Made by a program: the position numbers and the translations under genes
The notes under the pieces: model-generated
Told to the model about the DNA's origin: nothing
The model's input: the letters and a program-made list of their open reading frames with translations, nothing else
Databases searched by the model: none
Shown: positions 15,680 through 23,735 of the stretch, piece by piece
How the letters are laid out: the number at the start of each line of letters is the position of its first letter
How positions within the stretch are numbered: the first letter of the stretch is position 1
NCBI GenBank assembly: GCA_027315135.1
Contig: DAHUYR010000016.1
Span: 1 to 37,988 of the forward strand
From: Microcaldota archaeon
GTDB taxonomy: Archaea; Micrarchaeota; Micrarchaeia; Micrarchaeales; CABMGC01
Reading direction: 5' to 3'
Length of the DNA stretch: 37,988 nt

Positions 15680-16345
15680 TTACTCGCTGAGGCCCTCCTC
15701 CATCCTCGCCAGCTCGAACCCAGTAGTGTCTTCTCCCACTATTAGCCCTTTGGTGTTTGCCACAGATGCAAGCCCTATAAAGACAGAGCCAGTATTTGCA
15801 GTTGACTGTGATACGTTCTTGACAAGATCCTTTGCCATGCCTATCTCTTTCTCAGATGCGAAGTTGTTCAATACCATTCCCTTGTTTGTCAATATGTTGT
15901 TTGCACCTATAGTTTCATAGCCTCCTATCGCCATCCTTATCACTTCCACGTCCAGCACATCTTCTATGGTCTTGGAAACAGTATCAGGGAAGCTCGGGTT
16001 TATGATAGCTATCCTGTCATTTGCAAGTATGTTGTTGCCAAGCGCATTCATATCGCTCTTTACAGTACCTATTTGTATCTTGCTCCTTAATTGCTTGAGT
16101 TCGTCAAGCTCCTCATCATAGATCATCTCGGGAAGAAGAATACCGTTTGAATTTAGTACCGTATATATGCCAATAAGATTGGAGCTGTTAATCGCAAGCC
16201 TGAACGTACTGGTTCCTAAGGTCTCGCATATTATCGATTCATCCTTCGTGGATACGCCCCTGCTTATCAGGGTGATGTCTTCAGAGGAAGCGGAAAACGC
16301 GCCGACATAACTGTTCCCGTTAATGTTCCTCTTGAGTAGGTTCAT
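15680..16345 (-). CDS. eif6: Translation initiation factor aIF6 (ribosome anti-association factor)
   Basis: This 221-residue protein binds the large subunit and prevents premature joining with the small subunit. It shows the repeated pseudo-fivefold pattern of eIF6, with strand/loop units such as GNSYVGAFSASSED, NSNGILLPEMI, ALGNNILANDRIAIINPSF, GANNILTNKGMVLNNFAS and NTKGLIVGEDTTGFELARM. The 'NxxG(I/M)L(L/V)' recurrence marks the repeats. Length matches archaeal aIF6. Its ATG shares one base with the eL31 stop (TAATG at 16347-16343 on the minus strand), indicating translational coupling. Confidence 0.95.
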   Translation of the reverse strand: MNLLKRNINGNSYVGAFSASSEDITLISRGVSTKDESIICETLGTSTFRLAINSSNLIGIYTVLNSNGILLPEMIYDEELDELKQLRSKIQIGTVKSDMNALGNNILANDRIAIINPSFPDTVSKTIEDVLDVEVIRMAIGGYETIGANNILTNKGMVLNNFASEKEIGMAKDLVKNVSQSTANTGSVFIGLASVANTKGLIVGEDTTGFELARMEEGLSE

Positions 16346-16818
16346 TACATTTTACCTTCTTTGCTATCTTGTGCATCCTTCTTCTCAGGCTTCTTCTCTG
16401 CAGCAGGCTTTGGCTTTGCCTCACTTAGCTTCTTCTCCGAAGGATTTGGTTTCGCCGTACCTTCAGTAGGGGCTTTTGCCTGCTTAGAATTGTCCTTAGA
16501 TGCTGCCTCAGATGTTTTTGCCGCAGGCTTCTGCTTTGCAGACTGCTGTTCCTGCTTTGCAACAGGCTTTGCTCCGTAAAGTGCAACCTTTACCTCGTTG
16601 CCCGACCTGCTTATATTGAGCTTTACCTTTGACCTGTTCTTTATCGCAGTTGACAGTATGTAGTTGTTTACCGCTGGGTCTATGCTGACAAAGCTCATGT
16701 CTACCTTTGCACTTCTGGCAACAAGGAATCTTATCCTTGATGCAGCATGTCTTACGCCTCTTGGCTTATGCATCTCTCCGAGTTTCTTGCTGAGACTTAT
16801 TGTCATTACGCTTTCCAT
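16345..16818 (-). CDS. rpl31e: Ribosomal protein eL31 with a long Lys/Ala/Pro tail
   Basis: Residues 1 to about 83 match archaeal large-subunit protein eL31: TISLSKK strand, ASRIRFLVARSAKVD helix, IDPAVNNYILSTAIKNRSKVKLNI and EVKVALYG. Archaeal eL31 is normally about 80-95 residues. Here residues 84-157 add a low-complexity tail rich in Lys, Ala, Pro and Glu. The tail shares a frame with the conserved part and runs to a stop overlapping the aIF6 start, so it is not a misread of a separate gene. A second ATG at residue 5 is an alternative start. The usual archaeal neighbour eL39 was not found upstream. Confidence 0.92.
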   Translation of the reverse strand: MESVMTISLSKKLGEMHKPRGVRHAASRIRFLVARSAKVDMSFVSIDPAVNNYILSTAIKNRSKVKLNISRSGNEVKVALYGAKPVAKQEQQSAKQKPAAKTSEAASKDNSKQAKAPTEGTAKPNPSEKKLSEAKPKPAAEKKPEKKDAQDSKEGKM

Positions 16819-16877
16819 AAAATAACCTTTATAGAGTATAAGCTGTGATAATACTGTATCGAATAGGTTTATTACTT

Positions 16878-17690
16878 TTACTTTTTAGTCAGGGCTGCGT
16901 TTTCAAGCGCAGAGCCGCATGAACAAGCCCTCTTTTGAGGAAGCTCCCTTATTGTCCCTGCGACAAGGGCTTTGACTGTGGCCATGCTATTAGCAAATGT
17001 CGCCTCGACGTCCTTGCTATTTACCTTGCCTATGTCCTTTCTACCTTCTATTCCTGCATCGTAGTCAGTCACAATGCCTATTCCAAGGTAGCATATCTGC
17101 TTCTCCCTCGCGAGCATTACCTCAGGATATTGGGTCATGTTTATCACATCGAACCCTTGCGCACCGTAGTATTTGGACTCAGCCCTTGTTGAAAATCTTG
17201 GTCCATTGACAACTACTACCGTTCCTGAGTCGTGATATCTGATCTTCATGGACTTTGCAACTGATGAAGCTGTCTTGCGCATCTGCTCACAGTACGGGTC
17301 GGCAGAACTTACATGGACCACATAATCCTCATCGAAGAAGGTGTCATTCCTTCCGTGAGTCATGTTGACGAACTGGTCGAAGAACAGTATGTCTCCAGGC
17401 ATATAATCCTCTCTTAATGACCCAACTGCATTTGTTGCTATTATGCGTTTTGCACCAAGGTTGGAGAGCGCTTCTATATTGGCCCTGTAATTGACCTTGT
17501 GGGGCGGGATGGTGTGGTTCTTCGAGTGCCTTGCAAGGAAGGCAACCTTTCTGTTTTCCAGACTGCCTATTGCAATGCTGTCGCTAGGTTCGCCATATGC
17601 ATTACTGTCATGCATTATGACAGGCTTTTTTATCATAGAGTAGAAGCCTGATCCCCCTATGACGCCTATCTCCGCATCCATATTCTTCAT
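16878..17690 (-). CDS. mtnP: S-methyl-5'-thioadenosine phosphorylase
   Basis: This 270-residue phosphorylase of the PNP/MTAP family cleaves methylthioadenosine, a by-product of polyamine and related syntheses, to adenine and methylthioribose-1-phosphate. Motifs are the phosphate loop GGSGF (12-16), RHSKNHTIPPHKVNYRANI (54-72), NGPRFSTRAE (162-171), NMTQYPEVMLARE (184-196) and TDYDAG (208-213). The aspartates of TDYD favour adenine rather than hypoxanthine bases. The Cys-containing C-terminal segment ACSCGSALE (about 256-264) resembles the CxC motif of archaeal thermostable MTAPs. It lies 31 nt downstream of the ABC/surface-protein operon on the same strand. Confidence 0.92.
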   Translation of the reverse strand: MKNMDAEIGVIGGSGFYSMIKKPVIMHDSNAYGEPSDSIAIGSLENRKVAFLARHSKNHTIPPHKVNYRANIEALSNLGAKRIIATNAVGSLREDYMPGDILFFDQFVNMTHGRNDTFFDEDYVVHVSSADPYCEQMRKTASSVAKSMKIRYHDSGTVVVVNGPRFSTRAESKYYGAQGFDVINMTQYPEVMLAREKQICYLGIGIVTDYDAGIEGRKDIGKVNSKDVEATFANSMATVKALVAGTIRELPQKRACSCGSALENAALTKK

Positions 17691-17721
17691 ATCGCATTCG
17701 CCTAGATCTTACCTATAACTC

Positions 17722-18951
17722 TTACTTCTTTTCCTTTTTCTTCGCCTTTGCCGTGGTTCTTCTGTATATCACTGCCGCCAGTATTATCACTATTATTACT
17801 ATTATGGCATCGGTCTCGTATGAGGCTGTAGCATTCGGTGCCCCCACATCTATATAATAGTTGTCAGAACCGGTGAATTGCTGGTTTACTGAACCGCTTG
17901 GCTGCTTCCACTGCTCGTACAGTGTAACGGGATAGTTGCCCGGCACTCCTGCACTGTCTATGCTAACAAGGAAGGTTACGTTTGCAGATGTTCCTGGCTG
18001 CAGGTTATTAACATAGGCCGTACTTGCTATCGGCGTTACAGGATATGGGGTCTGTAGATTGAATTGAACCTGTTCTGCTGGACTTGTCCCAGTATTTGTT
18101 ATCCTGAAACTTACAGGTACATCCGTTGCGCCTATTGCTGGACTTGGTCCTTCTGAGTCTATGGCAAATTGTGCTGAAGGAGCAACAGATAGGTTTATCC
18201 TTTGAATGTTTTCAAAGCGCTTGTTGAGCCTTGCGGAGTAGTAAGATAGGTTTACGATAAGGTAAGGGTTGTCTGTTCCGTTTGCAGATATCAGTATTGG
18301 CTCACTTTGTGAGGTATCGCGCGTGAGATTAGATATGAAGAATGATCTTATAGAACTCAGCACGCTCACACCGCTTGATCCGCTAATGCTCACGCTTACG
18401 TTTCTTGCAGTACCATAACCTGTGTTCTCCACAAGAAGATCCAGTGTCTGGTTATAGCCGTTGTACAGAGTGGATGGCTGCGGGTTTGAAGGCATGACCT
18501 TTACAACAGGGTCTGCCTGCACGTAGAAGCTTATAGGCATTGACGAGGTTGATATCTGAGTGCTAGTGGTAGAGTAAATCAGGTATGTGGCTGTTAGCAA
18601 CAGAGTGTATGATCCTGCAGGAGTCGTATTTGGTATGTGTATCTTGTAACTATAATATGCTGAGTTAGCTCCAGGATTCAGCGTGCCTATGACCTGACTT
18701 TTTAGCGGCGAGACATTGAGAAGCGGATAGTCGCCAGTAGGCTGTAGTGTTGTACCGTATACCCAGTAGTTGTAAGAGTTGTATAGCTGGAAGGTTACGG
18801 TTGCGTTGCCTCCTGCAACTATTGGATTTGGAGAGACAGAGACGTTTACCAGTGAGACTGCACCTGTGTACTGCCCGACTGCCTGCGCGGCTGCTGCGCC
18901 ACTCATTATTGCCATCACGGCAAGAGCCAGAAAGATTGTTTGCATCTTCAT
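17722..18951 (-). CDS. Membrane-anchored surface protein with CARDB-like repeats
   Basis: This 409-residue protein has a signal peptide (ending near MSGAAAAQA), then three CARDB/COG1361-like beta-sandwich repeats (for example VSVSPNPIVAGGNATVTFQL, LLVENTGYGTARNVSVSI and VSFRITNTGTSPAEQVQF), a C-terminal membrane helix (AIIVIIVIILAAVIYRR) and a basic tail. It is exposed outside the cell. It is the last gene of the PadR, ABC ATPase, ABC-2 permease unit, starting 19 nt after the permease stop, so it probably acts with the transporter, for instance as an extracellular accessory or as the cargo-handling partner (inference). Confidence 0.85.
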   Translation of the reverse strand: MKMQTIFLALAVMAIMSGAAAAQAVGQYTGAVSLVNVSVSPNPIVAGGNATVTFQLYNSYNYWVYGTTLQPTGDYPLLNVSPLKSQVIGTLNPGANSAYYSYKIHIPNTTPAGSYTLLLTATYLIYSTTSTQISTSSMPISFYVQADPVVKVMPSNPQPSTLYNGYNQTLDLLVENTGYGTARNVSVSISGSSGVSVLSSIRSFFISNLTRDTSQSEPILISANGTDNPYLIVNLSYYSARLNKRFENIQRINLSVAPSAQFAIDSEGPSPAIGATDVPVSFRITNTGTSPAEQVQFNLQTPYPVTPIASTAYVNNLQPGTSANVTFLVSIDSAGVPGNYPVTLYEQWKQPSGSVNQQFTGSDNYYIDVGAPNATASYETDAIIVIIVIILAAVIYRRTTAKAKKKEKK

Positions 18952-18970
18952 TTTTTCACCTTAATGAATA

Positions 18971-20077
18971 TCATATTTGCTTGCTTGTGTCCTTGAAGAA
19001 CACGTATGCAAGGCCGACCATTATGGAAGAGAACGCGAGAAGTATTATTGAAGTTGATATGAGAGTCGTTAAAGGCAGCGATCCCTTGATCATTATGTCC
19101 CTTACTGCGTTCACAGCATATGTCAATGGGTCAACCGCAGCTACAGGAAGCAGGAACTTTGGCAGCAGGGTCGTCGGTACGAATGCGCCTCCCAGGAATG
19201 ATAGAGGGAGTACCAGTGTCTGGCCTATCAAAGCATAGGTCTGAAGATCCTTCATCCTTGCCGCAAGCGCTATGGCAAGTGAACCGAAACCAAGTCCTAC
19301 TAAGAATATTATCCAGATGAGTTCTATGAAACCTACAAGCCCTGCGGCTATTGTTGCGCCGTAAAGAAGCCCTATGATAAGGCCAACATAAGCGGAAAAG
19401 ACAGATTGGAATGTTCCGTAGAGTATTTTGCTTAGCAGCACCGAGAAGCTGTTTATCGGAGTTGTCAGGAATGCCTTGAGGTTTCCAAGCTGCCTGTCGC
19501 TGATGACAGTGAATCCTGCACTGAAGACAGCGCCGAATGATGCCACCATTACAAGTATCCCGCCTATTACAAAGCTGATATAGTTGCTGCTTGCCCCATA
19601 CGCATAGTTAGTAATTACAGATACAGGAGCAGCACTGATTGCAGGAGCGTTGGACTGCACGGCTGCGGCGTTGACCTGTGCGCTTGCAACCTCTGCAGAC
19701 TGTGGCTGCGAATTGTCCAAATATACGTGAACTGTAGACTGGGAACCTAGGCCTGTTGAAAAGCCGCTTGGTATGACAACAACTGCAGCTACCGAACTTG
19801 AAGAGAGCAGTGACATCGCTTGCTGCTGTGTTGTCTGCGAGACTATGTTTACACTGCTTCCGGATTGCAGTATGTTTATGAAATTCAGTGCTGCTGGACC
19901 GCTGGCGTAGTTTACAACAGCGATTGGCACATTCCTGGGAGCACTTCCAAAGCTTCCAAGAAGCAGTACGAATAGTAGTGGAAAGACCGTGGCCCTGCCA
20001 AGATTCATCCCTATGTTCTTCTTGAATATCAGCAACTCCCTGAGAAACAATGTGTAAGTGTCATCTAGCAATCCCAT
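18971..20077 (-). CDS. ABC-2 type transporter permease
   Basis: This 368-residue protein has an N-terminal membrane helix, a large extracellular loop (about 50-165) and then five C-terminal hydrophobic helices, the layout of ABC-2/DrrB/YhgE-type export permeases. The motif pattern GNLKAFLTTPINSFSVLLSKIL before the second helix is the coupling segment of ABC-2 permeases, and the loop contains Ser/Gln-rich stretches. It starts 2 nt after the ATPase stop (TAAGAATG), so ATPase and permease are translationally linked and should form one exporter of unknown substrate. Confidence 0.92.
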   Translation of the reverse strand: MGLLDDTYTLFLRELLIFKKNIGMNLGRATVFPLLFVLLLGSFGSAPRNVPIAVVNYASGPAALNFINILQSGSSVNIVSQTTQQQAMSLLSSSSVAAVVVIPSGFSTGLGSQSTVHVYLDNSQPQSAEVASAQVNAAAVQSNAPAISAAPVSVITNYAYGASSNYISFVIGGILVMVASFGAVFSAGFTVISDRQLGNLKAFLTTPINSFSVLLSKILYGTFQSVFSAYVGLIIGLLYGATIAAGLVGFIELIWIIFLVGLGFGSLAIALAARMKDLQTYALIGQTLVLPLSFLGGAFVPTTLLPKFLLPVAAVDPLTYAVNAVRDIMIKGSLPLTTLISTSIILLAFSSIMVGLAYVFFKDTSKQI

Positions 20078-20079
20078 TC

Positions 20080-21078
20080 TTATCTACCTCTTCCAATCAT
20101 TCCCCTGGCGCTTCCCTGATACTCTCCTGAGGAATCTCTTACCTCTGATCCAGTAAGCTTAAGGAAGACATCGTCTATTGTAGGCTCGTGCATGCTAACA
20201 TTGCGTGCGTTTATCCTGCTTGTCGACATAGAATTGAGCAGCATTTCTATCTTTTTGGTTGCGTTGCTTCCTCCAGGAGCCGTTACCTTGTTGTTCAGCA
20301 CAGTTGGCTCAAGGCCGACCTTTTTGAATATTGCTGCAACTTTCTGCAGATCCTCCTTTTCCACAGTTACTTCTATTACACTGCTCAGCCCTATGCTCTT
20401 CCTTAGTTCATCTGGGGTGCCAAGAGCTATGAGCTTGCCGTGATCTATTATCCCTATCCTGTCGCATAGCTGGTCCGCTTCTTCCAGATACTGTGTTGTC
20501 ATAAGTATTGTTACTCCCTGCTTCTTGTTTATTTCTCGTAGCAGGTTCCATATCTGCGTCCTGTTCTGCACGTCAAGACCCGTAGTCGGCTCGTCAAGCA
20601 GGATTATGTCAGGCGTATGCATCAATGATTTTGATACCTCCAATCTTCTTTTCATTCCTCCGGAAAATGTTCCTGCATACGCCTTCCTGAATTGAACCAG
20701 ATCTGAGAGCTTAAGCGCAAACTCTATGCTCTTCTGCATCTCTGCCTTCGGTATATGGTATAATCTTCCAAATATCATAAGATTTTGCTCTGCAGTAAGC
20801 TCAGGCTCCACCACAGTCTCCTGTGTGACTACACCTACATGACTCCTGACAGTAGAAGAATCCTTCTGCATGTCAATGCCGTTTATGATAATCTTTCCTG
20901 ATGTGGGTTGCAGTAGGCCAAGAAGCATGCTTATTGTTGTGCTCTTCCCTGCACCGTTAGGACCTAAAAGTCCGAATATCTCCCCTTTCTTTATCTTGAG
21001 GCTAACTCCGTTGACTGCGGCGAAATCTCCGAATTTCTTGACTACGTTATCTATGTTCACCGCATACTCTTCTGCCAT
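20080..21078 (-). CDS. ABC transporter ATP-binding protein (DrrA/CcmA-like)
   Basis: This 332-residue ATPase drives the adjacent permease. Motifs are Walker A GPNGAGKS (39-46), Q-loop VTQE (84-87), signature FSGGMKRR (138-145), Walker B IILLDEPTTGLD (158-169) and the H-loop region MTTQYLEEADQLCDRIGIID. A C-terminal extension (about 225-332) of the DUF4162/DrrA type follows. Start: ATG at 21078, sharing a base with the PadR stop (TGATG). The preceding in-frame TTG at 21081 is less likely. The operon context indicates drug or lipid/protein export under PadR control. Confidence 0.95.
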   Translation of the reverse strand: MAEEYAVNIDNVVKKFGDFAAVNGVSLKIKKGEIFGLLGPNGAGKSTTISMLLGLLQPTSGKIIINGIDMQKDSSTVRSHVGVVTQETVVEPELTAEQNLMIFGRLYHIPKAEMQKSIEFALKLSDLVQFRKAYAGTFSGGMKRRLEVSKSLMHTPDIILLDEPTTGLDVQNRTQIWNLLREINKKQGVTILMTTQYLEEADQLCDRIGIIDHGKLIALGTPDELRKSIGLSSVIEVTVEKEDLQKVAAIFKKVGLEPTVLNNKVTAPGGSNATKKIEMLLNSMSTSRINARNVSMHEPTIDDVFLKLTGSEVRDSSGEYQGSARGMIGRGR

Positions 21079-21446
21079 CAATTTTCACCCATCAACATGG
21101 AGAAAGCCTGAAGCAGTTCATTGCGCAGCTTCATTGCTTTCTTTAAAGCTCCCAATCCGCTTTTAGTAACCTTGTAATACTTGTGTATTCTCCCTGACTT
21201 TATCACAGTCTTTGAAGAGACATAGCCCTGCTCTTCGAGAGAATTTATAGCATTGTAAACATCGCTCTTTTTTACATCAGAAAGGATGCCTTTGCCGTGC
21301 CAGCCCTCACAGTCCTTCTTCATCTCCTTTGCAATCGAATATGGATAGTTCCAGACCATCAGTTTTTTGAGTATGACTACCTTGAGGACGTATTTAGATA
21401 TGTCATTATAATGATTGCCTTTGTGTACTTTTGAAGCAGATGTCAT
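21078..21446 (-). CDS. PadR-family transcriptional regulator
   Basis: This 122-residue regulator has a winged-helix domain matching PadR: VLKVVILKKLMVWNYPYSIAKEM (helix 1), KKSDVYNAINSLEEQGYVSS (recognition helix), SGRIHKYYKVTKSGLGALKKAM (wing plus 'YxxTxxG' signature) and a short C-terminal dimer helix. PadR regulators commonly repress efflux or stress genes and respond to ligands. It is the first gene of the ABC operon. A perfect inverted repeat lies between its TATA box and its ATG, which suggests autoregulation. Confidence 0.9.
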   Translation of the reverse strand: MTSASKVHKGNHYNDISKYVLKVVILKKLMVWNYPYSIAKEMKKDCEGWHGKGILSDVKKSDVYNAINSLEEQGYVSSKTVIKSGRIHKYYKVTKSGLGALKKAMKLRNELLQAFSMLMGEN

Positions 21447-21462
21447 AGTCTAGATTTAGACT
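21447..21462. promoter_or_regulatory. Probable PadR operator, perfect inverted repeat
   Basis: The 16-bp palindrome AGTCTA-GATT-TAGACT begins at the base next to the PadR start codon. It lies between the TATA box (21463-21477) and the ATG, so it would cover the transcription start. A repressor bound here would block initiation of the PadR-ABC-surface protein operon. Identity of the binding protein is inference. Confidence 0.55.
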
Positions 21463-21477
21463 AATATATATTTAAAC
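21463..21477 (-). promoter_or_regulatory. TATA box of the PadR-ABC operon
   Basis: On the minus strand GGTTTAAATATATAT is a strong TATA element. Its centre is about 25 nt before the ATG at 21446, indicating a leaderless mRNA whose start coincides with the operator. Confidence 0.6.
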
Positions 21478-21543
21478 CTTATAGTGCCTGGCTGGCATTC
21501 TGATAAGCATTTAAAATCCTTCGAATATAGTATATTGAATCAT

Positions 21544-22443
21544 ATGCCCCCTAAAGTAAGTGTAGTAATACCGACTATGAATGAGGAGAGTATATTCAAA
21601 CTGGTTGGGCAGATAAAGAACCTGCTTGGCAGAGATACTGAAATTATAATAGTTTACAAGAGCAGTGATGCTTATTTCAAAAGATTGAGAACGACTGGAG
21701 CAAAGGTAATCAGGCAGAGAAGCAAAGGGGTTGAGAATGCAGTTATGATGGGCCTCAGAGCAGCAAATGGAAAGTATATAGCAAGCATAGATGCTGACGG
21801 CACGCATGACCCTAAGGGGCTTGTCGAAGCGCTGAAGATGGTCGAATCTGGCAAAGCAGACTTTGTGCTTGGAAACCGGATGAGAGGCTTATCAAAGGGC
21901 TCGATGCAGAGGTATATACGCTTCGGGAACATGATGTTGAGCTGGCTGTACAGCAACTTGTACCATGCTAGGGTGCATGATGTTCTTACAGGACTTTTTG
22001 TAATGAAGAGAGAGGCCTTTGATGAGATACGGAATATTGAACCTTACAGGGCAGGAATAGCGTTCTTTGCAATAGAGCTTGCTAGGAGAGGCTACTCTGT
22101 CAAAGAGGTAGATATAAAATATTACAAGCGTGCGTATGGAGAATCAAAGCTCACACGTTCCAAATTTGCATACGGCTTCAATGTAGCATCACACATAGTA
22201 AGACAGCTCAGGGACTACAGCCCGTTGCTGATATTCGGGCTTGTCGGAGCGGTACTCTTCATAATAGGATTTATACTTGGAATATCCGTGCTTGCTAGCT
22301 TCCTCTCTACCGGGATCTTTGCATTCACAGGCAGGGCACTTATAGCGTTTTTGCTTCTTGTCATAGGATTTCTCCTTATTGTTGCTGGACTTATACTCGA
22401 CCTGCTTCTTGAGATAGAACGTAGAATGGAGCAGATCAGATAA
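21544..22443 (+). CDS. Glycosyltransferase family 2, dolichyl-phosphate mannose synthase-like
   Basis: This 299-residue enzyme probably transfers a sugar from a nucleotide donor to a polyprenyl phosphate at the cytoplasmic membrane face. The GT2 fold is seen in VSVVIPTMNEE (6-15), the metal-binding DAD motif in IDADGTHDP (D83, D85), GNRMRGLSKG (110-119) and the acceptor region LTGLFVMKR. Two C-terminal membrane helices (about 228-250 and 264-288) are typical of DPM synthases with a membrane anchor. The ATG at 21544 begins the conserved part; a TATA-like CATTTAAAAT (about 21509-21518) lies 30 nt upstream, so the more upstream ATG at 21484 is rejected. Its product could feed the GT-C enzyme at 4554. 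Confidence 0.9.
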   Translation: MPPKVSVVIPTMNEESIFKLVGQIKNLLGRDTEIIIVYKSSDAYFKRLRTTGAKVIRQRSKGVENAVMMGLRAANGKYIASIDADGTHDPKGLVEALKMVESGKADFVLGNRMRGLSKGSMQRYIRFGNMMLSWLYSNLYHARVHDVLTGLFVMKREAFDEIRNIEPYRAGIAFFAIELARRGYSVKEVDIKYYKRAYGESKLTRSKFAYGFNVASHIVRQLRDYSPLLIFGLVGAVLFIIGFILGISVLASFLSTGIFAFTGRALIAFLLLVIGFLLIVAGLILDLLLEIERRMEQIR

Positions 22444-22519
22444 TAGAAGCATATTTATTCGAAGAACTGATAGATAGAGTGACCTGAAACGGTAGATAAG
22501 AAACCTTAAAATAGCTTAT

Positions 22520-22532
22520 TGTATATAAAATA
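22520..22532 (+). promoter_or_regulatory. TATA box upstream of the L10e gene
   Basis: TGTATATAAAATA is a strong TATA element. Transcription starting about 26 nt downstream would leave a leader of roughly 45 nt before the ATG at 22595, unlike the leaderless genes nearby. Confidence 0.45.
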
Positions 22533-22594
22533 GTTGCTGCATTCTATTCGTAAGTGCATTTTAGAGGAATAGCTTGCATTTTATAAGTGATGTT

Positions 22595-23116
22595 ATGAAG
22601 TTAAGACCGGCAAGGTGCGTTCGAGGAATAACCAGTCAGCCATGGGCAAGGTACTCTGTAAAGAAGCCTAGGAAGAACTATATAAAAGCACTGCCGCACA
22701 CGAGCCTTCTTGTATTCAAGATGGGAGCAGAAAGGGACGACTACGATAAGATAATCACTCTCGAGGCTGACCAGCAGGTACAGCTAAGGTCAAATGCCCT
22801 TGAAGCTGCAAGGCAGGTTGCAAACAAATTCCTTGAGGGCAGCATTGCAAACAACTACAAGTTCCGCATACTCGTTTACCCGCACAATGTTATTAGGGAA
22901 AAGAAAAGAGCTATGGGAGCAGGAGCAGACCGTATCTCCCAAGGTATGACACTCTCTTTCGGAAGCCCATCTTCAGTAGCTGCACGCGTATACAAGAACC
23001 AGCGCGTCTTTGAAGTAAGACTTGTAAATGCCAACAAGGACGTAGCAAGGACTGCATTGAAGAGAGCTGCTTCTAAGCTTTCGGGAACCTACAGCATAAG
23101 AATGTACGATAATTAA
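22595..23116 (+). CDS. rpl10e: Ribosomal protein L10e (uL16 family)
   Basis: This 173-residue protein sits near the A site and tRNA acceptor stem of the large subunit. Family motifs are MKLRPARCVR, AYxVKKPRKNYIKALPHTSL and, near the central part, VYPHNVIREKKRAMGAGADRISQGM, the highly conserved loop, followed by FGSPSSVAARV. The ATG at 22595 begins the conserved start; an in-frame TTG upstream at 22574 is unlikely. Length is typical of archaeal L10e. It is convergent with the IPP isomerase gene, overlapping by 4 bp. Confidence 0.95.
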   Translation: MKLRPARCVRGITSQPWARYSVKKPRKNYIKALPHTSLLVFKMGAERDDYDKIITLEADQQVQLRSNALEAARQVANKFLEGSIANNYKFRILVYPHNVIREKKRAMGAGADRISQGMTLSFGSPSSVAARVYKNQRVFEVRLVNANKDVARTALKRAASKLSGTYSIRMYDN

Positions 23117-23640
23117 TCTTCGCAGTATTTTCTTGCTTCTTCTACAAACCTGTCAGCCATTAGCACTACCCATGCCGCAAAGTCCTCTGGTTTGTCCTTT
23201 ATCCATCTGTAGAATTCATCTATTGAGATCCACTTCCAGTCCTGAACCTCTTCCTTGTTCGGCTCTGGTTTTCCACCATATCTTCCAAAGAATATGTGAT
23301 CGTACTCCCTTTCTGTGAGGCCGCTGCCCACCTCTGCTTCATACGGGAAGATAAACCTCTCCTCAAGCTTTGCATTTATCCCCATCTCTTCCATTAGTCT
23401 GCGCTCTGCAGCTGCTTCGTTGGATTCTCCAGGTCTTGGGTGGCTGCAGCAGGTGTTTGCCCACCTCTCTTTTGAGTGATATTTGGTGATCGCCCTTTGC
23501 TGCAGAAGGAGCTCTTTCCTGTCGTTGAATAAGAAGACTGATATTGCCCTGTGCAGATGGCCGCCGTTGCTGTGCGCCTTAAGCTTCTCTCCTATACCTA
23601 TCTCATTGTCGTTCTTGTCTACAAGTATTACATTCTCCAC
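23113..23640 (-). CDS. idi: Isopentenyl-diphosphate delta-isomerase, type 1
   Basis: This 175-residue Nudix-fold enzyme interconverts IPP and DMAPP, the starters for archaeal isoprenoid lipids. Key residues can be placed by analogy with the bacterial enzyme: catalytic Cys65 in NTCCSHP, metal ligands H23, H30, H67 and E110, E112 in LTEREYDH, and the Nudix-type helix ESNEAAAERRLMEEMG. It is metal dependent and unrelated to the flavin-dependent type 2 enzyme found in many archaea. The gene converges on L10e with a 4-bp overlap and is divergent from dph2. Confidence 0.94.
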   Translation of the reverse strand: MENVILVDKNDNEIGIGEKLKAHSNGGHLHRAISVFLFNDRKELLLQQRAITKYHSKERWANTCCSHPRPGESNEAAAERRLMEEMGINAKLEERFIFPYEAEVGSGLTEREYDHIFFGRYGGKPEPNKEEVQDWKWISIDEFYRWIKDKPEDFAAWVVLMADRFVEEARKYCED

Positions 23641-23735
23641 AGGTCCACCAATAAATTTATATATTACAGAATGTATTTACAATTACTATTTTTTATGGTT
23701 TTCTGCGTATTTCTTGAAATAGCTATGCTGATCTT

